From Argentina anserina (lineage: Eukaryota; Streptophyta; Magnoliopsida; Rosales; Rosaceae): a stretch of DNA of 64,000 bases. Of the stretch, positions 36,341 through 47,742 are shown piece by piece. How positions within the stretch are numbered: position 1 is the stretch's first letter; every line of letters begins with the position of its first letter. The notes under the pieces were generated by a model, which was not told the origin of the DNA, ran no database searches, and was given only the letters and a program-made list of their open reading frames with translations. The stretch lies in assembly GCF_933775445.1 (NCBI RefSeq), contig NC_065876.1, positions 12,524,001-12,588,000 of the forward strand. The letters are read 5' to 3'. A program made the translations under genes and the position numbers.

Positions 36341-37118
36341 TTGACACCAATGTTACTATCTTCACTATGGATCTTCCGAATTCTACGCTGAAGTTCAATG
36401 CTTGCCATCCTCCCACACCCAAGAACCGTTGGACAAAGCATTTTGTGGAAGCATCAGTCCATAACTTTTGATCAGACTCGAGTATCCCACGACAATTCCT
36501 TGAGTTTGTAAAGAATGCTGCATCAAACCGAGCTCCGCTGCTTGTGTCCAAATCGACACGCTTTGCTGCATCACCACCTTGGGGGCAGAGTGCTCATAGT
36601 TGAGGAACAAATGAAGGGTTGATGGTCTTGTCTGCACCGTTTCCGATTGTAGTACGTGAAATTGTAAAGCCTGTAGTTGAAGAAGCGGCAAGCTGAAGTA
36701 CCAATAGTGTGTCCACCTATAAATTCCAGAATTTAGATGCATATCAATTTAATGATAATGAAGGTACAAAATACATAAAATAAATGTCTATTAATTAGAA
36801 AATAATAATACTCTTTAGCAATAATGTACTATTCAAGCTTACTTACCAATAAGCGTGACATGATCTTGAGTCAGTTGAGTGTTGAGACCAAGAGTTTGAA
36901 ACTTGTTCTTTTGTACATCAGTGGAATCCCTAAAGCCAAGAATGATACTCGTCCGTCAAACCTTCCGGTAGCTAGGCACCTTCCAATTGATTCCCTTTGT
37001 CTGCAAGAACATTAGTTATAATCCGGGCATGTGTATTAATCATTTATATATATATTTAGCAAGGATGAAATGACTTAATTAGTGTCTGTACTACGAACAT
37101 AATCGATTTGCAAGGTTA

Positions 37119-37352
<234 letters not shown>

Positions 37353-37369
37353 TCAATAAGCCAGGTGTG

Positions 37370-38234
37370 GCGGACCTACTTGAAGGGCCACTTGGGCTTA
37401 AGCCCAGAGTACTTTTGGGCTGTAAAAAACCCTAGTATATATACGTATGGGCTGATAAGAAAAATTTGGGAATGAGGCGGCATGTTTGCTTCTCTGATTT
37501 TCACCCTTTTCTTTTCGCATGTTTCTTCTCTCTAATCTCTAATTGCTACTTCTCAATCCAACTGAAGAGTGAAGTCCAGCTGAATTTATCTCCTAGTGTC
37601 TTCTAGTAGGCTAATGTCTTGTTCTAATTCATTTGAAATTATCTGGTATGCTCCGACTAGAGTTACACGGTTTTCAATTTCTTTTCATCTATGCTCGAAT
37701 TACAAATTGAAGTGATAGTCGAATTTATCTCCTAGTGTCGTCTAGTAGGCTAACGTCTTGTTCTAATTCAGTTGAAATTATTTGGTATGCTCCAATTAGA
37801 GTTACAAGGTTTTCAATTTCTTTTCATCTATGCTCGAATTACAAATTGAAGTGATAGTCGAATTTATCTCCTAGTGTCTTCTAGTAGGCTAACGTCTTGT
37901 TCTAATTCATTTGAAATTATCTGGTATGCTCCAATTAGAGTTACAAGGTTTTCAATTTCTCTTCATATGCTCGAATTACTAATTGAAGTGATAGTTCATT
38001 GTTCCTACTTAACTTTTTCGGTTGCGGTTGTTTATTTTTTTCTTTTGTTGTTTGTCTTGCCTATTCGTTGAGAGGTCAGAGGTGTACTATTGCTTTGTTC
38101 CTTGGGTAGTTCTCTTGTTTCTGCCTGTTGGATTTGATATATTTTCATTCTCCCACTGGGTTTCAAACCTCAAAAAAAAATTTGTGGCTTTATAAACTAG
38201 CCTAGACAACTTTTCAATCTTGGATCCGCCTCTG
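37370..38234. mobile_element. hAT-like insertion in peroxidase pseudogene exon 1
   Basis: An 865-bp insertion with ends GCGGACC and, reversed from the right, CAGAGGCGGATCC. Flanks CAGGTGTG (37362-37369) and TAGGTGCA (38235-38242) match at 5 of 8. Collapsing them restores a peroxidase reading of the normal length across PAIAPGLLRM. The interior carries three 139-bp tandem repeats. Confidence 0.65.
37582..37995 (+). repeat. Three tandem copies of a 139-bp repeat
   Basis: Copies start at 37582, 37721 and 37860, each with GAATTTATCTCCTAGTGTC, CTAGTAGGCTAA and GAAATTAT(C/T)TGGTATGCT. They lie wholly inside the hAT-like insertion at 37370-38234. Confidence 0.9.
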
Positions 38235-38309
38235 TAGGTGCAATGGCAGGAGTGGATTTGAAATGCTTTTGAACTGTTCTTGACTTATTGTGACAATGGA
38301 ATCTTCCGC

Positions 38310-39075
38310 AGGGGCGGATCCAGCCCAGCAAATGAAAAAGAATTAAAACATAAAGATAATCTCACTTTTCTTTCTTCACATCCGGGTTCTTCTTTTCATC
38401 TTCTTCAGTTCAAGGACTTCAAACAAAAATTATTCTCGTCTACATGTATAGTTCTAAGCTCTTTCATTAAAAATGGCAGGTCTCTTCCTGTCTTTGGTTT
38501 TTATTTTTATTTTTGATTTCAATGGTTTAGATATGATGAGTTTTGTTTGTTTTGATGAATATGTTATTTGTTTTTTTCCGACTAATTAGAAGCGTAAGAG
38601 CTCTGAACTTTTGATTGGGTTGCTGAATGCTGAGGAATTGTTTCATAAGAAGAAGATGTTTATGCACATTATTTTAAACTTTTAAGTAATTGCTGGCTTC
38701 AGTTTGGATGTTTGAATGTTTGAAATATCTGTGTAGTATGAAGCTTGGTATTGAAGTTAGATTTTGGTGAAATTTGAATTGAATGGTTTACGATTCAATA
38801 TTGAGGCAGTAGGTTTGTGGCAGAAATTTTTCATATCTTAGTTTCTGATTCAATTTTGTTGTGTTAGTTTGGTGATGATTAATTGTCAAGTGATTATGAA
38901 ATTTATTATGTATATTTCAGGATGTCTGATGATAATCGTTCGAGCAAATTAAAAAAGAATTTAATAAATTTATGTAGGTTTGTCATTTTTAATAAATTAA
39001 AAGAATTAAATATTAGATTAGATTTTTTTTACTTGTTATTAGCCCCGTTGACATTTCAATTCTGGATCCACCACT
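38310..39075. mobile_element. Second GGCGGATCC-ended insertion in peroxidase pseudogene exon 1
   Basis: The ends AGGGGCGGATCCAG and, reversed from the right, AGTGGTGGATCCAG bound 766 bp with no ORF of interest. It separates the codons for SCPRAQ from those for SIVT of the pseudogene. The target duplication could not be resolved. It shares the CGGATCC terminal motif with its neighbour, so it is probably the same family. Confidence 0.6.
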
Positions 39076-39684
39076 AACTCTATCACTAACTGTGCCCTAG
39101 GACATGATTTGAAGTAGAATCCAACTCGGGTGCTTTGGCTTTGCACCGAGCTGGGGAAAGGGGTAACCAGGGCAAGCAAGGCCAGAAACACAACGGAAAT
39201 GGAGGACTTCTGGTACATTTTCGAACTTAGCTAGCTTCAGTATATTGACCGAAATCAATGTATAAACGTTTAGATCGATGGGATGAGAAACTGAAGATAC
39301 TAGATAGCTACTATTGTGTTTATGCTGGTTGTGATTTCATATCATCAGACTGATATCTATTTATATAGTACGGGGGTTGCCCATAAAATGTTATTGAAGT
39401 TCAGAAACGCGGAGAGAAGTAAACAAAGACGGCTGAGTGGCTGATAACAGAAAGAGTCAATTCAAGTGACGATGCACTTTTTGCTGGTTTGCTTCTTTGT
39501 AATCGTCATGGGTGAAGACTCGTCTTGTGCATTATTGGTTGCATGCATTGATGTAGCAAACATGCACGGAAAGGTTTCTAATTAACAACCTCCATCTTTT
39601 TTATTAGTTAGTTCATATATCTAGCTAGGAATTAATTATAGAATGTTCTTTAAAGTTTTACATAATGACGGGGAACTGTAATAC

Positions 39685-39818
39685 AGTAAAATGTATATTG
39701 CTTTCGTGTTACTTACACCGAATTTGTTCTATATAATCTAACAAGAGTTATACCACAAATCACGTCCTTAATTACTCCTTGAATCACGCTTTTGATTTAT
39801 TCTTAAATCACGCTAACA
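39685..39818 (-). repeat. 3' LTR of copia element 2
   Basis: In minus sense starts TGTTAGCGTGATT and ends ATACATTTTACT. Adjoins the polypurine tract and the AATAC duplicate at 39680-39684. Confidence 0.9.
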
Positions 39819-39848
39819 CTCCCTCTTAAGTTGGCGCATACACATCAA

Positions 39849-41942
39849 TTATCCACAACTTGCTAAGTGAGTCATAAAAGGCCTTCTTAGACACTCTTTT
39901 TGTGAGCATATCGGCAAGTTGTTCTTCTGTAGAAACAAAAGAAAACTAATGATCTTCGCGTCTAGCTTCTCTTTTATAAAGTGACGATCAACCTCCACAT
40001 GTTTTGTACAATCATGTTCCACATGATTTTGTGAGATATCAATATATGTCTTGTTGTCACAGTACAGCTGCATAACACAGTTAGGTTTGATACCTAAATC
40101 TTGTAGGAAATTTTTAAGCCATAAAAATTCGCACACCTCCTGAGCCATACATCTGTACTCTGCTTTAACACTAGATCGAGCTACCACTTTTTTTTCTTAC
40201 TCTTCTATGTAACTAGATTAGCCCTAACAAAAGTAAAGTATCATAATGTGGATCTCCGATCTGTAATATTTCTAGCCCAGCCTGCATCTATGAAGCCACA
40301 AACCTCAAGGATATTATTGTGATTAGAGAACATTACTCCTCTCCCTAGAGCTGACTTCGAATACCTCAAAATCCTTAACAACATCCATGTGGTCCACACT
40401 GAGATTATGCATAAACTGACTCACTACACTTACTGAATACACAACATCTGGTCTGGTATATGATTAATAAATCAGGCGTCCAACTAGCCTCTGATAACGA
40501 GGTTTTTCAGTAGGCACTTGATCTGGATACTCTGCTAACCGATGGTTCTGCTCAATAGGAGTATCAATGGGAGTGTAATCCAACATACCTATCTCTGTTA
40601 GTAGATAAGGATGTACTTCCATTGACACAAATAAATATCATCACTTCCCCTAGGTCCTTCATCTCAAACTCTGTGGCTAGCTGTTTTTGTAATCTATCCC
40701 CTCAACAGTATCATTCACAGTAACTACCATATCATCAATATATATAATTAGGGATGTTACATTCCCTTGTTGATGTCTGAGAAATAATGTGTGGTCTAAA
40801 TTACTCTGTTTGTAGCCAATTTTCATCAAGAATTTTGAGAATCTTCCAAACCAAGCACGAGGTGACTGTTTAAGACCATACAAAAACTTTCTCAATCTGC
40901 ATACAAAGTTACTTGGAGAAGCGGCCACATATCCAGGCGGAAGATCCATGTACACTTCCTCTGTAAGTTCTCCATGAAGTAATGTATTCTTAACATCAAA
41001 CTATCTAAGTGGCCAGTTTTAACTAGCAGTAAAAGAGAGTAATACCTGAATAGTGTTTATCTTTGCAACATGTGCACATATCTCATCATAGTCTATGCCA
41101 TATGTCTGGGTGAACCCCTTTACTACTAGGCATGGTTTATATCGGCTCACTGAACCATTTGGATTATGCTTCACTGTAAACACCCAACGACATCCCACAG
41201 TCTTCTTGCCTTGTGGTGGAGATACAAGCTCTCAAGTATTATTTTTTTGTAATGTTTCCATCTCTTTCTCCATGGTGGAGACCAATCCATAAAAGACGGG
41301 TACAATCATCAATAAGTGACACATAATACTGCAAACCTGACACAGTAGACTCTTTGGAGGGACCCCAAACATCAGAATGAATTAATTCAAAGGAAGGATA
41401 CGCTTATTAGAAGTACTAGGGGAATAAGTAGATCGTTGATTCTTTCCCAGAACACATGTCTCACAACGTAAAAATGCCTCATCCACATTAATAAACAAAG
41501 TAGGCATAGATTTTTTCATAACACTAAAAGATGGACGCCCTAAGCGATGATGTCATAACTAAACTTCACTTAGCTTGTTAGAAGTGGAGATTAAAGCGGT
41601 CCAAGACTGTGCCCCTAGTTTCTCCCTAGCATATGTCTGATCTAGATGAAATAATAGGCCCCTCAAATACCCCCGACCAATTAACTTTCCGGTGAGAAGA
41701 TCTTGAAATAGCACATACATAGGGAAAAATGTCACATAACACTTAGCGTCAGTGTTCAATTGGGGGACATATATCAAATGATGAGATAAAACAAGTACAT
41801 ATAACACATTGTGAAACTCAATTGTGAGAGTAATACGAACTGATAATTTCCCTAATACGGGGAATGCATCACCACTAGTATTAGTAACACAGGGTACTGG
41901 TGGAGGAGACAATATGGTAAAATAAGATTTGTCATAAGTCAT
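39849..41942 (-). pseudogene. Copia element 2 Pol remnants
   Basis: Minus-strand pieces in order: protease-like DSSAFDHM just upstream of 41942; pre-integrase frame 41942-41559; integrase zinc region and the first part of the core (about 41540-41300: KNQRST, LIHSDVWGPS); then an abrupt jump to RT (about 41290-40677) with GCRWVFTVKH, a mutated KPCLVVKGF, VCRLRKFLYGLKQSPRAWF and catalytic YIDDM; and RNase H remnants at 40187-39849 with VKAEYRCMAQEVCEF and LYCDNKTYIDIS. Several stops and frame changes interrupt it. The integrase catalytic core is largely deleted. Confidence 0.85.
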
Positions 41943-42031
41943 ATGATCAAATGCACTAGAATCAATAATCTATGTATCAAAACCAACAAAGTTAGAAATA
42001 TTTAATGTCATACCAATTTTACCACGACCAA

Positions 42032-43049
42032 CTATGGATGCGGTAGGTATGCTCCTCCTGTTGTATGATGATGATGGCCAACCACACCATAGATATCTGG
42101 TTTCTGGACGAATTGAATAGATGATTTCACCTTGGGACGATAATTAGGCCTCTTAGGCCGAAGGTGTGGATACAGCTTCCAACATGTCACACGAACATGG
42201 TTAGTATCATGACAATAAGAGCAAGGAGGGCGGAGCTGATTCCCGAAGCCTGGTGGTGGTCCTTGCTGATGAAGTGGAGCTGAAGTGGCATGTTGAAGGG
42301 GTGGTGCTGAAGATCTAGCACGAACAGTAAGGCTGGAAACTTCAACTTGTGTCTTGTGTCTGATGAAGACTCTCATGTTGAGATTCATCTTTACGGATAT
42401 ATGTGAAAGTTGTAATTAGGTTAGGGGGTTCGATCTTTCTGAGCAATTCCCCTTTCGCACTGTTATGCTTTGCATCAAGATCTTTCAAGAAGTGGTGAAC
42501 TCGCTCAAACTCCTTCTCTCGTTGGTACAAAAAAATATCATCCTGATTCTTGATCATGCAAGAACGTTTCACATCAATTTCAGCCCAAATATTTGTTAGT
42601 TTGGTGAAATAATGCGCTATCGGTTGCCCATCATGTTGCATCGCCAAAGATGTGCATATTAACTCATGAACCTGTATGAAATCAGAGTCATTAGTATATA
42701 AGCCTTGTAGTGTCTTCCATATTGCATGCGTAGTGTCATATGCCTCCACCAGGTCAACTATCTCTTTATTCATAGCTTTCCACAAGACTGACATTACATG
42801 ACCATCATCGTCGTCCCATTTAGTGTAGGCAACAACATCATCTGCACTAGGAACCTTAGTTACGCCGGTTACATGCCACATCTTGTGCATTACTCGAAGA
42901 TGATCTGCCATAATTCTCTTCTATTTATGGAAATTGGTCCCATTGAGTTTGGTTCCCCCAAAGGAACCACTGTCAGAATTCTTGACAGATACTTCAAATT
43001 TCGGAACATCATTGATCTCATAACTCTCAGCTTCGTCTCCAGAACCCAT
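42032..43049 (-). pseudogene. Copia element 2 Gag remnant
   Basis: ATG at 43049 begins MGSGDEAESYEINDVPKFEV, interrupted by a TAG at 42921-42923. The frame resumes as MADHLRVMHKMWHV (42911) with the UBN2-like AIWKTLQGLYTN and QREKEFERVHHFLKDL segments. A shifted frame (42388-42032) carries the CCHC knuckle CSYCHDTNHVRVTC. It was a plant copia Gag and is now broken. Confidence 0.85.
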
Positions 43050-43801
43050 TGAAAAGCAAATTAAAAATCAGAAATTATACAGCAGAAACACCAAAAAACT
43101 GATATAAACATTTCGTGGGTGCACATGCACTGTCGGTGAACCTGCACTGACAACTAAGACTATCAAATCTGGGCCTGGGCGGGTCAGGTTGAATCTAGAC
43201 CGGGTCGGGTCGTGTCAAATCTGGACCAGGTCAGATAGAATTCGGGCCGGACTAGGTCGAATCGGGTCCGTGTCGGTCGAATTTGGAGCTCGGCGACTCG
43301 AAATTACGGAAACTGGTTGACACCAGTTCGGAGCTCGGTTAACCCATCAACCGTTGCGATTCCAAGGACGCAGTGGAGTGCTCGATGCGGCGGCAGCGGC
43401 GGAGGAAACTAAAGGCTCAGGGACCCGGGTCTGGCTTGGTACATTCGACACGCCGGAGGAATAGGTGAAGCGGTTCCGGATTTCGCCGTCGTTAAAGGGC
43501 GAAGCTGAGAGCCGAGCTGCTGGTGACAGCGAGCTTGTCGACCGATGCTTGCACCAAATTCTGGACGGTCGAACCTCGTTGGTCGGGCTCGCACAGCTGC
43601 AGTGACGTCACAAACTCAGCAAGTCATGCTTATTCGGCTTGACTCAGACGACGCCGAGAAGAGTATAATTAGAGCAGTTTATTTGGACAAAAAAATTTGA
43701 GCTGGCAGCACAGACGAAGCACATTGCCAGCGGCGACGGGCTGGACAGAAGAAAAACAAAAAACCCAGGAAAAACAGAGCAAAAAATTGGCTATGATACC
43801 A

Positions 43802-43936
43802 AGTTAAAATGTATATTGCTTTCTTGCTACTTACACAGAATTTGTTCTATATAATCTAACAACAGTCCTACTACAAATCACGCACTTGATTAGTCCTTGA
43901 ATCTAGCCTTTGATTCCTCCTTGAATCACATTAACA
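43802..43936 (-). repeat. 5' LTR of copia element 2
   Basis: In minus sense starts TGTTAATGTGATT; followed by the primer-binding site (43787-43801). The leader between it and gag (about 43057-43787) includes a GC-rich GGGTCGGGTC tract. Confidence 0.9.
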
Positions 43937-46044
43937 AATACAAGTAAGTTAATGAATCCGGCTTCCTTGCTTAGTTTTTTTATTGTACTTGAATGTACTA
44001 GTATTCATTTAATCATTGAATTGAGTGAGAACGATTACCCAATTTCATGGTTATTTATAGGGATTTCAAGCGAATCCGAGTTACAAATTCCAAGTAGCAT
44101 ATTGCTTCCTCGAAAGTAACTAATTACGCATTTAGACAGTAAGTTAATAAGAGATCAACCATGCCAATTATATACGCACATATGCACACAGTGAAGTGTC
44201 TAAACAGTTTGTTAACTCTGCAATTAAGCTATTCGACAGTTGTCAACTCTGCAATTAAGCTAGTCGTGTTTAGATCACATACGTACTTGGTCCTTGTCGA
44301 CTCTTTGTTAATCATACTTGGTCCTTGTCAACTGTATTTATTATAGCGTTTCATAATCAAATTAAGATCGAGATCGACAATGATCTCCCATTTGTCCACG
44401 GGTACGTAAACACACTCTATGACTTCCTCCTTGCTATAAATCTTTATTCACCGCCACCGTACATAACTCGCAACTTCTCCGTCTAATACTGCCATACTGC
44501 TGGCATATGTCCAGTACTGCTTGACTTAGCAACCTCTCTATCTTTTTTTTTTATCTATGGAATACAGCTACACATACATAGCGTAATACCAAAGGGAAGG
44601 AAAACAAAAATCAAAGGAAGAGACGTAATGCATGTGAAGTGACGGAGAATCCAGTAAAAGATAACGAAAAATGTTAACTTCATATCGGATCATCTCTTTG
44701 AAGTGGTGGGTGTTTACGTATATGCTGTATCTTTATTCACCGGCTGCCGGGCGAATAGCAGCAAGAAACACTACACCATCTTGAAACTTACGCGACCAAC
44801 TCAACCCGGTTCGTTGCCTAAGATATTCTTACACGAAGAAACATATCATTATCTCATAAGTTAAACTATTTGTCGCTTAAGATGATTTTAGGCGACGAAA
44901 CCATATTTTCGTCGCCTGTGATTAACTTAGGCTACCAATATATATATAGTCGCGTAAGAAGATCTAGGCGACAAATATTCCTTTTTCCGTCGCTTAAGTT
45001 TTTTATCTACTTTAGCGACAGGTCTTTAAAGCAAAACTGAAACTGGATCTAATAACCAGAAAATTGCACCTATAGCTGTGATTTACTGTTCACATGGAGA
45101 AATTTTCTATTTGGGAGTTGAAAGCTTGTTCTCCTCTCTTCTCTCATTGAATTGAGTAAGGTTAGTATGAAATCTATATCTTTCTCCATCCTTTTTACCA
45201 TATTTGATGTTTATCGAAGGTTGAATTTTGTGTTTGGAAAATTTAAGTAAACTAGATGTTCATTGTAGAAAGCATTTTTTCTGATTTTGTATTAGCTTTA
45301 GTGTAAATAAGTCATTCAATTTGTGTTAAAATTAGTGTTTGGTTCATAAATATATGTTGGATTTGGTGTTGGAAGTGGGTTTATAAATTATTACTCCAAG
45401 TTTGGTGTTTTGAGTATGATTATTTTTGTCTATGATTATGAATTTAGTTAAATAGATTTAGTGTTGGATTTCTTAATTGTTTTGAGATTTAATTAGTGTT
45501 GACCTATGTGTGAATGTGAAAACCAAATGGTTTTCATGTGTTTTTGTTTCCAATTTTTATTTTTGTATGTATTTATTAACTAGATGAATGTGTGTGTGAG
45601 TGCATCAACTCTCACAATAATTTACTGGTTTGCTTTTAGCTTAGAAATCTTGTTCAAGAATCACTTCTGTGACATTTGATTCTTCAATTGTCCCATTTTT
45701 GGACAGTTTGGGAGAACATGACTTTGTTGAGCAAGTTTGCACTTCATGTGGTTTTGTTTTCGGTCTTGGGTATAGATTTCAGCAAGATCTCCCTATATTG
45801 TTCCCTTAGTGCAAATTAGGTTTAGATATTTGTGCACTTGGGGAACTGTAGGGAGATGCTGCCGAAATTTTCCCAAAACCGAGAGAGAAACCGATGAAGG
45901 CAAGACGCTTAATAAAGGAAGTGTTCTCCATAATGGGATAGGACCCTAACCAGAGACATAAGGTGAAGATGAACATGAATAAGTATTTTGTGTATTGTAT
46001 TGTTTTCTAACTTAGTGTGTTTTTATTATTTATGTTATGACAGG

Positions 46045-46110
46045 AAAAATGGACAAGAGTTGGATGCATTACTGTCGCAGTCATCCAAAGTACCTTGAAG
46101 TAATGAAATT
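46045..46110 (+). pseudogene. Transposase-associated domain fragment
   Basis: Reads MDKSWMHYCRSHPKYLE and then stops. This matches the start of the plant transposase-associated domain, which opens CACTA transposases with M-D-[KR]-S-W-M. The rest of that protein is deleted. It is preceded by an intron-like TTATGACAG acceptor. Confidence 0.5.
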
Positions 46111-46476
46111 ATGCTTATAAACCATTTCGAAATTATGTTGCTTTAATAAGAGGGCGCATCAACTCTTATTTGAGCCAAAAATTCGTAAAATTTTGAAATG
46201 GTTTTACATAAGGCAACAAGATATTGCAGTTCTCGTCGTTTTAGTCAAAATAATTGCGCGCGCCGTGATCCGCCAAACATTTTGCAAATTGTTTGAATGA
46301 ATTTGGAAATTTAACTAGGCGACAATCTTATGTGATTATAACGTCGCATTAGTATTCTTATATCAAGAGAAAACCCTCAACACCCATTCTCATTTCGCAC
46401 TTGATCGAGAACTGTCTCTTACCCACACCCATCCTCAAATTCTCTCTGCCGCTCCTACATTCCCTCTCTCTTCTAA

Positions 46477-46771
46477 TCTTCGCCGCTCCTATATCCCCTC
46501 TCTCTTGTCATCTCCACCGCACAAGCTCGACTAGAAGATGCCACATTAGAAGCTCAACTTGCTACCTCTGATCGCCCACAAGCCGCCTCAATTGAGGAAG
46601 GAGCCGCGCCTTCTCCTCCACTACCTCCCCCACTTGGAATAGGGAATACCATGCCTTCCCCTCCGCCGCCTCCCTCATTTGAGCATGAACCAGAACTCTT
46701 CTCCAACTACACCCCGGCCGGCGGTGAGGCCTCCATCGACAAGCCTAAAAGCATTCAATCCAAAGATACAG
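46477..46771 (+). pseudogene. Proline-rich exon of a CACTA-encoded protein
   Basis: An open frame without its own early ATG encodes QARLEDATLEAQLAT, then Pro-rich stretches (PSPPLPPPLG, PSPPPPPSFE) and PAGGEASIDKPKSIQ. It ends at GCAATTG/GTATTC, a plausible splice donor. Disordered Pro-rich N-terminal exons are common in plant Ptta/En/Spm proteins. No catalytic motif. Confidence 0.4.
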
Positions 46772-46930
46772 AAGCTGCAATTGGTATTCAGATCCCCTTC
46801 TTTGATATTTCTTTAATTTGCGTTTGCTATTCCAATTTTGATTACGAGATGTTGTTTCTGTTTTAGGGTTTAATCCTGTTTTGGAATTGATGATTCATTT
46901 TGATTTTGATTAGTGTGAGTTGGTGATTAA

Positions 46931-47450
46931 GGAGAAAGATTACTGCTTTGTCATATATATTGTTATTGTGAGTTGGTGTTATTGCAGGGTTTCTGTGTAT
47001 ATACAAGAAATTGTAATCAAAGTAGTCTGAGTGTTATATATAAGTGAATTTATGATTAAGGAGAAAGATTACTACTTTGTTATATATATTTTTATTGTGA
47101 GTTGGTGTTATTGCAGAGTTTCTGTGTATATGGGGAGGAAATTGTAATAAAAGTAGTCTGAGTGTTATATATAAGTGAATTGATGATTAAGGAGAAAGAT
47201 TACTACTTTGTTATATATATATTGTTATTGTGAGTTGGTGTTATTGCAGAGTTTCTGTGTATATGGGGAGGAAATTGTAATCAAAGTAGTCTGAGTGTTA
47301 TATAAGTGAATTGATGATTAAGGAGAAAGATTACTGCTTTGGTATATATATTGTTATTGTGAGTTAGTGTTATTGCAGAGTTTCTGTGTATATGGGGAGG
47401 AAATTGTAATCAAAGTAGTCATAGTGTTATATATAAGTGAATTGGCTTTT
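46931..47450 (+). repeat. Four tandem copies of a ~130-bp repeat
   Basis: GGAGAAAGATTACT(A/G)CTTTG recurs at 46931, 47060, 47191 and 47322 (spacings 129-131 bp). Each copy carries TTATTGCAGAGTTTCTGTG and AAAGTAGTCTGAGTGTTA. Each includes a possible TTGCAG splice acceptor. It lies in an intron-like region of the CACTA gene. Confidence 0.9.
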
Positions 47451-47742
47451 GACGTTGTTATATATTAATCTGTTTGACACATACCCTTTCAGCAGTAGCA
47501 TGTTATGTTTGGAATCTGTTCATGCTTATCAATGTTATAGAGGTATGTATAAGTGGAATTGAACTTGTCTAACTCTCAGTACTTAATGTCATGTGCAGAT
47601 AACAATGTTCGGAAATGTGGAATTGTGGTCAACAACAAGACGAAACACATAGTGAAGGTAATAGGACACAGGCTCACGCTTCTATTGTGGATGCTTGTTG
47701 GTATTGTAGACTTATTATGATATACCACCCTCAGATACGAAA

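Larger units (their letters stand above)
39685..43936 (-). mobile_element. Older Ty1-copia retrotransposon, deletion derivative
   Basis: Minus-oriented element with AATAC duplicates at 39680-39684 and 43937-43941. The LTRs are 134 and 135 bp (39685-39818 and 43802-43936) and differ at about 20 positions by my count. Next to the 5' LTR (in minus sense) is TTGGTATCATAGCC, a near-perfect initiator Met-tRNA primer site. Next to the 3' LTR is AAGAGGGAG, the polypurine tract. The interior is 4.0 kb and lacks most of the integrase core. Heavy LTR divergence marks it as much older than copia element 1. Confidence 0.93.
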
